Source: Bacillota bacterium
Lineage (GTDB): Bacteria > Bacillota > Sulfobacillia > Sulfobacillales > Sulfobacillaceae
Reading direction: 5' to 3'
Length of the DNA stretch: 64,000 nucleotides
NCBI GenBank assembly: GCA_021820485.1
Contig: JAKADO010000001.1
Location: 1-64,000 of the forward strand
The notes under the pieces are model-generated. The model saw only the letters and a program-made list of their open reading frames with translations. It was not told the origin of the DNA and searched no databases. The position numbers were made by a program, and so were the translations under genes. Numbering within the stretch: position 1 is the first letter of the stretch; each line of letters opens with the position of its first letter. Positions 16,753-25,505 of this stretch are shown piece after piece.

Positions 16753-17497
16753 TTACTATGCCGAAGTCGCGCCGTATTTGCTCAGGCAGGCTGAGGATCG
16801 GGCGCTGACAGTCAAGCGGTGGCCGCACGGCATCCACGGGCCTATGTTCTATCAGAAGCACCCGCCCGACGGAGGGCCGATTGTAGTCGAGGACACAGAG
16901 CACCTGTTGACATGGGTCGGGCAAGGGGCCTTGGAGTGGCATGCGCCATTGGGCACGCTGTCCGATCCCTTGGTGCATGACTGGGCCATTCTGGACCTCG
17001 ATCCCAATCCTCCGGCCGCTTGGCGCGAAGTGGTGGAGGTTGCCAAAGTGTTTAAGACGCTCTTGGATTTGTTGGACATTCCCTTTTTGCTCAAGACTTC
17101 CGGGCAGCGGGGATTGCACTTCTATGTGTCGATCAAGCCCTTGGCGCACCAGTTGGTGATGGAGACCATGGGTCGATTGGCAGCGATGGTTGTGGACACC
17201 GTCCCGGACTTGGCCACCATGGCGCGCTTGAAGCGAGACCGGGGGGCGCGCGTGTATCTCGATTACTTACAGAATGGATACCAGCGGACCACGGTGATGG
17301 CGTACAGCCTCCGCGCCACCTCCGGTGCGACGGTCGCCACGCCCATCCGTTGGGGGGACGTGGATCGACCCGTGGATGAGTGGACGATGGCACGGGTTCG
17401 GGAGCATTTGAAACAGCACGGCGATCTGTTCCGCTGGGACGGACCGCCGGTTGACCTGGCCGCATTGGCTCGACGCCATGGTCTTTTGGCACACTGA
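16637..17497 (+). CDS. LigD-type primase-polymerase (NHEJ)
   Basis: AEP superfamily polymerase domain (286 residues) as in LigD: HPDRILYPDAGITRIEV, the catalytic DLDPN (in WAILDLDPNP), LKTSGQRGLHFYV and the C-terminal RVYLDYLQNG, YSLRATSGATVATPI and WGDV motifs. It fills gaps and adds ribonucleotides at breaks. In many bacteria this domain is fused to the ligase; here it is a separate gene with a 116-base overlap. An internal start further downstream is possible but conserved sequence begins soon after the ATG at 16637. Confidence 0.93.
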   Translation: MRESDNGLKSERAESLPRIPHPDRILYPDAGITRIEVVSYYAEVAPYLLRQAEDRALTVKRWPHGIHGPMFYQKHPPDGGPIVVEDTEHLLTWVGQGALEWHAPLGTLSDPLVHDWAILDLDPNPPAAWREVVEVAKVFKTLLDLLDIPFLLKTSGQRGLHFYVSIKPLAHQLVMETMGRLAAMVVDTVPDLATMARLKRDRGARVYLDYLQNGYQRTTVMAYSLRATSGATVATPIRWGDVDRPVDEWTMARVREHLKQHGDLFRWDGPPVDLAALARRHGLLAH

Positions 17498-17512
17498 GAA
17501 GGGGGTATTGCG

Positions 17513-19108
17513 GTGACGGTAGAGCCAGGGGCCCTGGCGATGGCCCGGCAATTGACGGCATGGCCGGAGTTGGCTCCCCATGTTGAAGCTGGATTGGACT
17601 TGCACGCCTATCAGGTGGAAAGTGTGTTGAAAGTGGTCAATCAGTTGGAAGGCCGAGCGATTTTGGCGGACGAAGTGGGATTGGGAAAGACCATCGAGGC
17701 AGGTCTGGTGGCGGCCGAATTGAAGGCCCGAGGCTTGGTCGGCAACGTGCTGATATTGGTTCCTGCCGGCCTGCAGACGCAATGGGTGGAGGAATTGGAG
17801 GGCAAATTTGGTTGGCAGGCGCAAAAGGGACCGCGCGATCGGGGTTGGCTCTGGGTTCTATCGATTGATACGGCCAAGCGCCCGCCGCTTTTGCAGCAAC
17901 TGCAATATGTCGAATGGGACTTGGTGATTGTGGATGAAGCGCACCACCTCAAGAACACGCGCACGCAAAACTACCAATTGGTCGAAGGTCTGAAGTGCCG
18001 GCATTTGCTGCTGCTGACCGCCACCCCCATGGAAAACCAGCTCACCGAACTCTATTCCCTGGTCAATTTGGTGAAGCCGGGGTTGTTTGGACCCTATTTG
18101 CGCTTTTACCGACAATTCATTCTGGATAAGCGAACTCCCAAAAACGCCGAAGAGTTGCGGCAATTGCTCGCTCAAGTCATGGTCAGGAACCAGCGTCAAG
18201 CGGTGGGCATTGAGTTCCCGCATCGGGAGGTGACCTTGGTGCCCCTGGCGCTGGGCGGCGCGGAGCGCGCCTTGTACGATGAGATTACCCATGCGCTGCG
18301 GGCGGAGTACCGACAACGGGTCGGCGCTGACCAAACCGTCTTGCCCCTCCTGATTCTGCAGCGGGAACTATGCTCATCACCCCGAGCCCTCCTGCCCACC
18401 CTGCGGCAGTCGCAGTGGATCGGTCCGGGACTCAGTGGCTTAGTGTCATTGGCTGAGTCCATCGGCATCACCGCCAAGATGCGGGCTGTGCGGGACTTGG
18501 CCAGACACCTCAACGACCGCATGCTCATTTTTACCGAGTACCGCGGAACTCAAGAGGCTCTGGTCGAGCATCTGGCTGCGGAGGGGTTCGAAGCCGCCGC
18601 CTTTCACGGCGGCCTGCGCACCCGGGACCGCGATGCGTTGGTGGAGTGGTTTCGGGAGGGCCGCCGCATCCTGGTCTCGACCGAAGCCGGAGGCCAAGGC
18701 ATCAACCTGCAGTTTTGCCATGTGGTGGTCAATTTTGACCTTCCTTGGAATCCGATGCGGATTGAACAGCGCATCGGCCGCGTCCATCGCATTGGCCAAA
18801 CCCAGCCTGTGGAAATCTATAATCTCTTCGCGGCTGAGACGGTGGAAGAGGACATCCTGCGCTTGTTGCACGAGAAAATCGACCTGTTTCGGACCGTCAT
18901 TGGCGAACTTGACGTGATTTTGCGCCACATTGAACGCCGTGGGAGCCTGGAAAAGCGATTGATCGACATTTTCTTCTGGGAGGATGACCGCGAGGGAATC
19001 ATGGCGCGGCTCGACCAATTGGGCAACGAATTCCTGGCAGCGCGTCGCCGACTGTCCTGGCCCAGCCGGGAGGATGACCGCCAAGAATCTGGTCAATCCC
19101 TCCTCTAA
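17513..19108 (+). CDS. SNF2-family DEAD/DEAH helicase-like ATPase
   Basis: A 531-residue SNF2/RapA-like translocase. Walker A DEVGLGKTIEAG (about residue 56), motif II VDEAHHLKN (about 140), LTATPMEN, and the C-terminal helicase half with FTEYRGTQ, STEAGGQGINLQFC and QRIGRVHRIGQ. GTG 17513 follows GAAGGGGG, 15 bases after the polymerase gene. Co-directional placement suggests a role in NHEJ or DNA remodelling, which is inference. SNF2 proteins often pair with SWIM zinc-finger proteins, and one is encoded at 24260-25366. Confidence 0.9.
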   Translation: MTVEPGALAMARQLTAWPELAPHVEAGLDLHAYQVESVLKVVNQLEGRAILADEVGLGKTIEAGLVAAELKARGLVGNVLILVPAGLQTQWVEELEGKFGWQAQKGPRDRGWLWVLSIDTAKRPPLLQQLQYVEWDLVIVDEAHHLKNTRTQNYQLVEGLKCRHLLLLTATPMENQLTELYSLVNLVKPGLFGPYLRFYRQFILDKRTPKNAEELRQLLAQVMVRNQRQAVGIEFPHREVTLVPLALGGAERALYDEITHALRAEYRQRVGADQTVLPLLILQRELCSSPRALLPTLRQSQWIGPGLSGLVSLAESIGITAKMRAVRDLARHLNDRMLIFTEYRGTQEALVEHLAAEGFEAAAFHGGLRTRDRDALVEWFREGRRILVSTEAGGQGINLQFCHVVVNFDLPWNPMRIEQRIGRVHRIGQTQPVEIYNLFAAETVEEDILRLLHEKIDLFRTVIGELDVILRHIERRGSLEKRLIDIFFWEDDREGIMARLDQLGNEFLAARRRLSWPSREDDRQESGQSLL

Positions 19109-19165
19109 TCGCTACAATGGGCAAAAGGGGATGGAGCGTTTGGAACGCGCTGTTGGGCTGGTGGC

Positions 19166-19834
19166 ATGAGCGTATTTTCGGCCCGGGATCGAAAGACCTT
19201 GCGGGATATGCTGACTGGACTCCACCGTCCGGTCGGCATATTGGCATTTGCACCGCGCCATGCATCGGATGGGGTGCAGGCGCTGTTGGACGAGTTGATG
19301 GTGTTGGCGGACGGGCGCATTCACGGACAATGGACGGATCCCGAGGAGCGGGAGGCCCTGGCGGCGGCGCTCGGTGTGAGCGCCAGCCCCACATTTCGGT
19401 TTATTGGACCCACCGCCGAAATTGCTCCGGTGGAAATGGTCGGCCTGCCTAGTGGATATCAATTTGGCGCCTTTTTGAACCTCCTCTTGGCTCTCAACCG
19501 GGGTCGCCTCTATCTGAATCATTCCGTCAGCGGCGCCGTCAAGAACCTCTCGCACGACGTAGTGCTGGAGGTGGTTGTCAGCGCCACGTGCCCGAATTGC
19601 CCCGAGGTGGTGCGGCTGGTCCAGCAATGCGCAATGGCGAACCCCGCGCGGGTCTTCGCGCGGTCGTTGGATGCCGCGCAGCATCCGGACCTGGTGCCCG
19701 CAGGCGTGGATGCTGTGCCCTATACCCGCATATTTGTTGACAGCCGACTGATGGCCGAGAAAGTTGGCATGATGTCCAGCAGCCAATTGTGGCACCTCAT
19801 ACAGGCTGGTACGAAAGGAGAAGCACAAGCGTGA
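19166..19834 (+). CDS. Thioredoxin-fold protein, PDO/glutaredoxin-like
   Basis: A 222-residue protein resembling tandem thioredoxin-fold proteins (PDO or the AhpF N-terminal domain). Only the second fold keeps a redox motif, CPNC, in VVSATCPNCPEVVRLVQQCA (about residue 141), with a downstream cis-Pro-like VDAVPYTRIFVD. The equivalent position of the first fold reads AFAPRHA without cysteines. It probably acts as a cytoplasmic thiol-disulfide oxidoreductase. The stop overlaps panC by GTGA. Confidence 0.7.
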   Translation: MSVFSARDRKTLRDMLTGLHRPVGILAFAPRHASDGVQALLDELMVLADGRIHGQWTDPEEREALAAALGVSASPTFRFIGPTAEIAPVEMVGLPSGYQFGAFLNLLLALNRGRLYLNHSVSGAVKNLSHDVVLEVVVSATCPNCPEVVRLVQQCAMANPARVFARSLDAAQHPDLVPAGVDAVPYTRIFVDSRLMAEKVGMMSSSQLWHLIQAGTKGEAQA

Positions 19835-20685
19835 CCCTCGTTTTTCACAGCATAGCGGAAGTGCAGCAATGGGTGGGGGAGGCCCGGAACCAGGGCGGGA
19901 CGGTCGCTTTGGTGCCAACGATGGGATCGTTGCACGAGGGGCACCTGGCCTTGGTTCGGGAGGCCCAGCAGCGCGCGTCCCATGTCGTGGTGTCCATTTT
20001 CGTGAACCCTCTGCAGTTTGGTCCGGCCGAGGACTTGAAAAACTATCCCCGCGACCTCTCTGGGGATGTGGCGCGGTTGTCTCACCTGGGCACATCGGCT
20101 GTCTTTGCGCCGGGGGTCGAGGAAATGTATCCCGGAGGGCCGAGTGCCACCCGGGTCACGGTCGAGGGAATGTCCGGCGTATTGTGTGGCCGGACCCGTC
20201 CCACGCACTTTCAGGGCGTCACCACGGTGGTGGCCAAGCTCTTTCATATTGTGCGCCCGGATGTCGCGGTGTTCGGGGAAAAGGATTGGCAGCAACTGGC
20301 CATCATCCGCCGCATGGTCCGTGATCTGAACTTTGGAATTGACATCGTGGGAGTGCCTATTGTGCGGGAGTCCAGCGGATTGGCTAGGTCATCCCGAAAC
20401 CAATATCTCACCGCAGAGGACCGCAGCCGGGCGCAAGCTCTGTCTCGCGCCTTGGAGGGAGCCCGCGTGGCCTACCTGGAAGGGGAACGTCGGCGGGAGG
20501 TGCTCCGGAGCTGTGTGCTCCAGACACTGCGCGATGCCGGGCTCAACCCCGAGTATGTTGAGGTCGTGGAACCCGAAACGCTCGAACAGAGTCCCGAGGC
20601 TTTGAGGGGGCCGGCTGTGATCGCGTTGGCGGTGCGGGTTGGGGCGGCCAGGCTGATTGACAACGTGATTCTAGGTCGAAGTTAG
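19831..20685 (+). CDS. panC: Pantothenate synthetase
   Basis: Condenses pantoate and beta-alanine with ATP to pantothenate, the coenzyme A precursor. 284 residues. The HIGH-like PTMGSLHEGHLALV, GEKDWQQL and the KMSKS-like SSRNQYL are all present. I chose GTG 19831, after AAAGGAG and overlapping the previous stop. panB and panD are not in the window. Confidence 0.96.
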   Translation: MTLVFHSIAEVQQWVGEARNQGGTVALVPTMGSLHEGHLALVREAQQRASHVVVSIFVNPLQFGPAEDLKNYPRDLSGDVARLSHLGTSAVFAPGVEEMYPGGPSATRVTVEGMSGVLCGRTRPTHFQGVTTVVAKLFHIVRPDVAVFGEKDWQQLAIIRRMVRDLNFGIDIVGVPIVRESSGLARSSRNQYLTAEDRSRAQALSRALEGARVAYLEGERRREVLRSCVLQTLRDAGLNPEYVEVVEPETLEQSPEALRGPAVIALAVRVGAARLIDNVILGRS

Positions 20686-20725
20686 CTAGACCGCGCATAT
20701 ACTCCCTGGACAAGGAGGGGAGAGC

Positions 20726-21328
20726 GTGGTTAACGTTGTGTGGTTGGTTCTGATTGTTGGGGGCATCATCGTTTCTGGTCTTCACCATACCATGCTGCCG
20801 GTGACCGAAGCAATTGTGACGGGAACCGAAAAAGCAGTCGAGGTGGCCTTCGGGTTTATTGGCATTATGACACTGTGGCTGGGAATGGCCCGCATCGCCG
20901 AAGAGTCGGGGCTGATGCGGGCATTTTCGCGTTTGCTGGCACCGCTGGTGTCGCGCCTATTTCCGGGGATATCCGCCGACCATCCCGCCATGGGAAACAT
21001 GCTGATGAACATGGCGGCGAACATCCTCGGCATGGGAAGCGCTGCCACACCCTTCGGCCTCAAGGCGATGGAGGAGCTGCAGTCCTTGAACGATGTCAAG
21101 GACCGTGCGTCCAACAACATGATCACGTTTTTGGCCATCAATACGGCCTCGTTGAGTTTGGTGCCGGCCACCGTCATTGCGCTGCGCGTCGCGGCGGGAT
21201 CAAAGAACCCGACGGTGATCGTGGGTCCGGTTATTATTGCGACGGGATTTTCCATGATTGTGGCCATCATTGCGGACCGCCTGTTCCGCCGTTTCAGCCG
21301 GGATGAGCCCCCCAGCGCCAGCGATTGA
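20726..21328 (+). CDS. spmA: Spore maturation protein A
   Basis: Membrane protein (200 residues) of the nucleoside-recognition (Gate) family; with SpmB it is needed for dehydration of the spore core. Hydrophobic helices flank the conserved NMAANILGMGSAATPFGLKAM region. GTG 20726 follows AAGGAGGGG. Its partner spmB lies downstream on the opposite strand, tail to tail with only 10 bases between. Confidence 0.93.
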   Translation: MVNVVWLVLIVGGIIVSGLHHTMLPVTEAIVTGTEKAVEVAFGFIGIMTLWLGMARIAEESGLMRAFSRLLAPLVSRLFPGISADHPAMGNMLMNMAANILGMGSAATPFGLKAMEELQSLNDVKDRASNNMITFLAINTASLSLVPATVIALRVAAGSKNPTVIVGPVIIATGFSMIVAIIADRLFRRFSRDEPPSASD

Positions 21329-21338
21329 GAGAAGTGCT

Positions 21339-21875
21339 TTAGTGGTACATCCAGTGGGACAGCGCTACCGCGGCGATGAATCCCGCCAAGTCTCCAATGA
21401 GGGCAACGGCCAGCGCGTAACGCGTACGCCGAACCGCAATGGAGCCAAAGTACAGGGTGATGACATAGAAGGTGGTGTCCGTGCTGCCCTGGAGTGTGGA
21501 CGCCAATTTTCCGATAAAGGAATCGGGTCCGGCGTGCTGCAGGAGGCCTGTGGTGATGCCCAATGCGGCTCCCCCGGAGAGCGGGCGGACCAGCATCAAC
21601 GGCACCACTTCGCCCGGCACTCCCAGATAGGCGAGCGGCTTCGCCAAAAACCCAATCACCGCGTCCAGCGCCCCAGACGACTGAAAGATGTTGAGCGCCA
21701 CCAGGATGCCGACCAGAAACGGAATCATCCGCACCGCCATCCGAAATCCTTCCTCGGCTCCCTCCACAAAGACGTCGTAGATTTTGACGCCGCGCAGCCA
21801 TCCGTAGAGTGGGATGAAGGCAACCAAGAAGGGGATGGCCCAGACAGAAATCGTATCAATGATATGGTTCAGCAT
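21339..21875 (-). CDS. spmB: Spore maturation protein B
   Basis: Gate-domain membrane protein of 178 residues with FIPLYGWLRGVKIYDVFVEGA-type N-terminal part, VRPLSGGAALG and GSTDTTFYVITLYFGS, all typical of SpmB. In Bacillus it follows spmA in the same direction and the two act together. Here it is inverted and convergent with spmA, so the pair cannot be one operon. Confidence 0.93.
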   Translation of the reverse strand: MLNHIIDTISVWAIPFLVAFIPLYGWLRGVKIYDVFVEGAEEGFRMAVRMIPFLVGILVALNIFQSSGALDAVIGFLAKPLAYLGVPGEVVPLMLVRPLSGGAALGITTGLLQHAGPDSFIGKLASTLQGSTDTTFYVITLYFGSIAVRRTRYALAVALIGDLAGFIAAVALSHWMYH

Positions 21876-21894
21876 TTTGCGCTCCCCCGGGACG

Positions 21895-21923
21895 TTACCG
21901 AACGGTGCTGCTCCTGGTATACT
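21895..21923 (+). promoter_or_regulatory. Candidate sigma-A promoter upstream of ridA-rluB
   Basis: TTACCG and TATACT are separated by 17 bases, about 90 bases before the ridA start. It lies in the divergent gap between spmB and ridA. Confidence 0.5.
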
Positions 21924-22013
21924 GAACGCACGTCCGTTAAATGCTAAAGAATGGATACAGCCTGTCTCAAGATATACACGATGAGGCTTTTCCAGAACTG
22001 GGGGAGAAATCGC

Positions 22014-22475
22014 ATGGCCATCGTTGAGCGCCTTCAGGAACTCGGCATCACGCTGCCGGAACCGCCCAAGGCAGTCGCAGCCTACATACCGGCATTAGTC
22101 TCCGGCAATCTTTGCTTTACTTCAGGGCAACTGCCGCTTCATCAAGGAAAATTGGTCGCTGAGGGTCGGGTGGGAACCGATGTCTCCCCGGAATTGGCCT
22201 ATCAGGCCGCACGACAGTCGGCTTTGAACGCCATCAGTGTGGCCGCCGCTGCCGCAGGCGGGGTGGAACGGCTCAAGCGGGTCGTCAAAGTGGTGGGCTT
22301 CGTGCAAAGCGACTCCGAATTCCATGGGCAGCCGCAGGTGATTAACGGTGCCTCGGAACTCTTGGAATCAGTGTTCGGCAACAACGGCCGCCACGCGCGG
22401 TCCGCGGTCGGCACCAACGCGTTGCCCCTGAACGCGTCGGTTGAGGTGGAAATCATCTTTGAGGTTGAGGCCTAG
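22014..22475 (+). CDS. RidA/YjgF family enamine-imine deaminase-like protein
   Basis: A 153-residue member of the Rid superfamily: LVSGNLCFTSGQLPLHQGKL and the C-terminal GTNALPLNASVEVEIIFEV. Canonical RidA uses an Arg in a RxxV motif; here the segment is HARSAVG. The longer LQELGITLPEPPKAVAAY N-terminus is typical of the YjgF_like_1 subgroup. ATG 22014 follows GGGGGAGAA. The exact substrate is unknown; canonical members hydrolyse reactive enamines from PLP enzymes. Confidence 0.88.
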   Translation: MAIVERLQELGITLPEPPKAVAAYIPALVSGNLCFTSGQLPLHQGKLVAEGRVGTDVSPELAYQAARQSALNAISVAAAAAGGVERLKRVVKVVGFVQSDSEFHGQPQVINGASELLESVFGNNGRHARSAVGTNALPLNASVEVEIIFEVEA

Positions 22476-23348
22476 ATGCCCATCCGAATTCAGCGCATTC
22501 TCCAGCAAGCCGGGTTGGCCTCACGGCGCCAAGCGGAAGAGTGGATTCGTGCCGGGCGGGTCGCGGTCAATGGCCAACGGGCAGAATTGGGGGCATTGGC
22601 GGATCCTGAGAAGGACCAAATCACGGTGGACGGGCGGTCGATTGCTGTTACCGAGCGCCCGTTGGTGTACGTGGCGCTGCATAAGCCGCCGGGATACACC
22701 ACCTCGCTCAAGGATCGCCATGCTGAGCGTCTGATTTCGGAACTGATTCCGCCCAAGTTTGGGCGGCTCTTTCCTGTTGGGCGCCTGGATCGTGATAGTG
22801 AAGGACTCATCTTGCTCACCAATGACGGGAAACTGGCCCATGCCCTCATGCACCCGTCCAGCGGCATCAAGAAGGTATACGAAGTGTGGGTGGAAGGCAT
22901 CCCCCGCAAGTCCCATCTGGAACGGATGCGGCATGGGATTGAACTCGAAGATGGACCAGCAAAGCCCGATGAAGTGGTGTTGGTCCGCAAGAGCGAGGGC
23001 CGAGCCCTTCTGCGCATCACGTTGCACGAGGGACGGAAGCGGGAAGTACGCCGAATTTTTGACAGTATTGGGCACCCGGTGCAGCAGTTGACCCGCACCC
23101 AGTTTGGCAACATCCGGCTGGAAGGTTTGGAGGCGGGCCGGTCCCGCCCCTTATCGAATCGAGAAGTGCGTGAACTGAAGGAACTGGTGCATCAAGGACG
23201 AGAAAGGACTGGAAAGAGGAATGCAGCCATCGCAAGAGGCGCTGACACAGGTCGTGCAGAACATTACCGCCGTGAAGGAGTACCAGCCCCCCGATCGGGG
23301 TCTCCGGTCCGCAACGCCGGAAGAAATCCGCGCAGGACTGACCGCTGA
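22476..23348 (+). CDS. rluB: 23S rRNA pseudouridine synthase RluB-type
   Basis: RsuA/RluB family pseudouridine synthase. N-terminal S4 domain (IRIQRILQQAGLASRRQAEEWI) and catalytic PVGRLDRDSEGLILLTNDG with the active Asp, then EGRKREVRRIF. It modifies large-subunit rRNA. Total 290 residues; the last 40 are Arg/Gly-rich and unconserved and overlap the next gene by 128 bases. Starts directly after the RidA stop codon. Confidence 0.93.
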   Translation: MPIRIQRILQQAGLASRRQAEEWIRAGRVAVNGQRAELGALADPEKDQITVDGRSIAVTERPLVYVALHKPPGYTTSLKDRHAERLISELIPPKFGRLFPVGRLDRDSEGLILLTNDGKLAHALMHPSSGIKKVYEVWVEGIPRKSHLERMRHGIELEDGPAKPDEVVLVRKSEGRALLRITLHEGRKREVRRIFDSIGHPVQQLTRTQFGNIRLEGLEAGRSRPLSNREVRELKELVHQGRERTGKRNAAIARGADTGRAEHYRREGVPAPRSGSPVRNAGRNPRRTDR

Positions 23349-24300
23349 TGTGTACTTTGTCGGCACCCAACAGATTCTCGACCATCTGTCCTTAAGCCAA
23401 CTGCCAGTAACTGCAGAAGTCTTCGCCAACCACGCGGGAGTGCTGGCGGGTGTCGATGAGACGCTGGCGCTTCTTGAGCCCCTCCCCATTACCGTGGAGG
23501 CGCTGCCCGAAGGGCGCGCGGTGGCCCCTAAAGAGGTGGTCATGCGGATTCACGGGCGATACGGTGACTTCGGACTTTATGAGACAGCCATTCTCGGCAT
23601 TTTAGCCTCCTCATCCGGATGGGCCACCCGAGCTCGAGAAGTCGTCGAAATCGCTGCGCCCATTCCGGTGTTTTCTTTCGGGGCTCGACACGTCCATCCC
23701 GCGGTCGCTTCGGTGATGGACCGGGCCGCACTGGTGGGCGGAGCACAGGGCGCCAGCAGCATCTTAGGTGCCCGCCAAGCTGGCGAGGTGCCCTCAGGCA
23801 CTATGCCCCATGCGCTGCTGTTGATGGTGGGGGATACGGTGGCCGCGGCCGAAGCCTATGACGCGGTGATGCCGGAGGACGCTCCCCGCGTGGTGCTGGT
23901 CGACACGTTCAAGGACGAGGCCGAGGAGGCTATTCGTGTGGCAGCAGCCTTAGGACAAAAGCTGGCGGCCATTCGTCTGGACACTCCTAGGGAACGCGGC
24001 GGAGTGACCGCGGGACTGGTACGCGAAGTGAAGGCCAGACTGTCCCAGGCCGGATACCCCGAGGTTGGCGTCTTTGTGTCTGGCGGCCTCTCACCCGACC
24101 GGATCCCCGCCTTGAAAGATGCCGGGGTCACCGGATTCGGCGTCGGGAGTTACATCGCGGCGGCGCCGCCATTGGATATGACGATGGACTTAAAGATGGT
24201 GAACGGCAAGCCGGTGGCAAAACGGGGACGAATCCCCGGCCTGACTCTGGACAATGGTCTTACGGTTCGGATGGAGAACGCTCCGACAATGCACGGATGA
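23221..24300 (+). CDS. Nicotinate phosphoribosyltransferase (PncB-type)
   Basis: NAD salvage: nicotinate plus PRPP to nicotinate mononucleotide. The 359 residues contain the NAPRTase fold segments DVYFVGTQQIL near the N-terminus, FSFGARHVHPAV, SGTMPHALLL (the catalytic-His region), VDTFKDEAEEAI and FVSGGLSPDRI. The start at 23221 lies inside rluB; a later start would cut into the conserved DVYF region, so the long overlap seems real. The 3' end overlaps the convergent SWIM gene by 41 bases. Confidence 0.88.
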   Translation: MQPSQEALTQVVQNITAVKEYQPPDRGLRSATPEEIRAGLTADVYFVGTQQILDHLSLSQLPVTAEVFANHAGVLAGVDETLALLEPLPITVEALPEGRAVAPKEVVMRIHGRYGDFGLYETAILGILASSSGWATRAREVVEIAAPIPVFSFGARHVHPAVASVMDRAALVGGAQGASSILGARQAGEVPSGTMPHALLLMVGDTVAAAEAYDAVMPEDAPRVVLVDTFKDEAEEAIRVAAALGQKLAAIRLDTPRERGGVTAGLVREVKARLSQAGYPEVGVFVSGGLSPDRIPALKDAGVTGFGVGSYIAAAPPLDMTMDLKMVNGKPVAKRGRIPGLTLDNGLTVRMENAPTMHG

Positions 24301-25366
24301 TGTCGCTCCACTCGGAGTCGCTGATGAGAGAGCGCACCGGATCGAGGATCGTGGTCGATCCCGTGTCCCAGGCCAAGGCGAGCCGGTGAGGAAGGCTCTC
24401 TTTTGGGGGCAGCCAGCGAACCAGGCGTTCCCGCGCCAGTCGGCGCGGTTCGGGAGGCTCGGGCAGTTCGCGTTCGAGGAGCGCCACGGCCTCCGCCTGA
24501 TAGCCCCTCAAATAGAGCGCATCGGCTTCAAACAGATGGTGCGGATCGACGGCGCGGAACGCATCCCACAAGGACGATGCTCCATGCGGCGCGATGACGG
24601 TGATGGCAGCCAGCAACGAGCGGATTCGGCCATCTGTCGGCTCATGGAGCGCTTGCCCCTCAAACAGGCGCCGCAACATGGGCTCCAAGGGTGTCGAGGC
24701 AGTCGCCGCGGCGCTCATCCAAACACGCGCCATCGGCAGGTCGGGTTGCATCCATTGCAGCGTCACCCACGGCGCCAGATCCCTCAGGGGCCGTTCCAAG
24801 CGGGGCTCGAGCCAGGCGTAGTACCGCTCCAGCACGGAGGGTTCTTGAATCCAAGTGTCATCGGCCTCGGCCCACAGGGCGGCAGCCCCATCTTGCGCCA
24901 GAGGGGCGCGTGGATCGGAACGCTCGAGAAGTGGGACCGTTCGGCGGAATGCGGATTCACTGAAGGGGAGCCGCCATGGCGGGATATCCTCAGGGACCGC
25001 TTGCCAGGGAAAGGGTTGTTCGGTCAACCAGTCGGCAACCGCAGCGTGATGCTCCACCGCCAAAGCCCACGGCGCTTCGGGGTACCGGATTTTTGGCGTA
25101 GTCAGATCGACGAGTAAAGCGGCCACGTGCGGGCAGGGCATCTGGCGTCGGCCGCAGCTGCAATGATAGCGCCATTCGCCCCGCACCGCACGGATGGAGG
25201 GGTGGTGCACATCCTCATAGCCGCGCAGCTCGGCCGCATAGAGGTGCATCCCGATCCGCATTCGGCGGCGGAGACGATCTTCGGTCAGGTAATCTCGAGC
25301 CCTTTGGCGCAGGCGGTCCGGGAGACGATCCAACAGGTTCTGAATAGCGGCAGTTTCCGGGTGCAC
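24260..25366 (-). CDS. SWIM zinc-finger domain protein
   Basis: A 368-residue protein with an N-terminal SWIM zinc finger, CSCGRRQMPCPHVAALL (CxCx(n)CxH) at about residues 68-85. The rest is Trp- and Pro-rich and helical with no domain I recognise. SWIM proteins of this layout usually accompany SNF2 helicases and are thought to bind DNA; an SNF2 gene is 5 kb upstream in this window but not in the same operon. The start at 25366 is divergent from the yla-type/aroH operon. Confidence 0.8.
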   Translation of the reverse strand: MHPETAAIQNLLDRLPDRLRQRARDYLTEDRLRRRMRIGMHLYAAELRGYEDVHHPSIRAVRGEWRYHCSCGRRQMPCPHVAALLVDLTTPKIRYPEAPWALAVEHHAAVADWLTEQPFPWQAVPEDIPPWRLPFSESAFRRTVPLLERSDPRAPLAQDGAAALWAEADDTWIQEPSVLERYYAWLEPRLERPLRDLAPWVTLQWMQPDLPMARVWMSAAATASTPLEPMLRRLFEGQALHEPTDGRIRSLLAAITVIAPHGASSLWDAFRAVDPHHLFEADALYLRGYQAEAVALLERELPEPPEPRRLARERLVRWLPPKESLPHRLALAWDTGSTTILDPVRSLISDSEWSDIIRALSERSPSEP

Positions 25367-25430
25367 CGGTGTGCTCCTCTCGAGGACTCATGGTATTCTC
25401 CGAGTATTGTACCAAATGCCCCCCTCCCTC

Positions 25431-25459
25431 TTGAAAGTGCCTCACAATCTCGGCACAAT
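25431..25459 (+). promoter_or_regulatory. Candidate sigma-A promoter of the aroH-cmk-plsC operon
   Basis: TTGAAA and CACAAT with a 17-base spacer, about 47 bases before the first gene. A TACAAT box on the minus strand (25406-25411) could serve the divergent SWIM gene. Confidence 0.55.
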
Positions 25460-25505
25460 GGGAAAGATAGACGGGAGGATTTCTCAAACAAAGGGAGGAC
25501 TTTCT

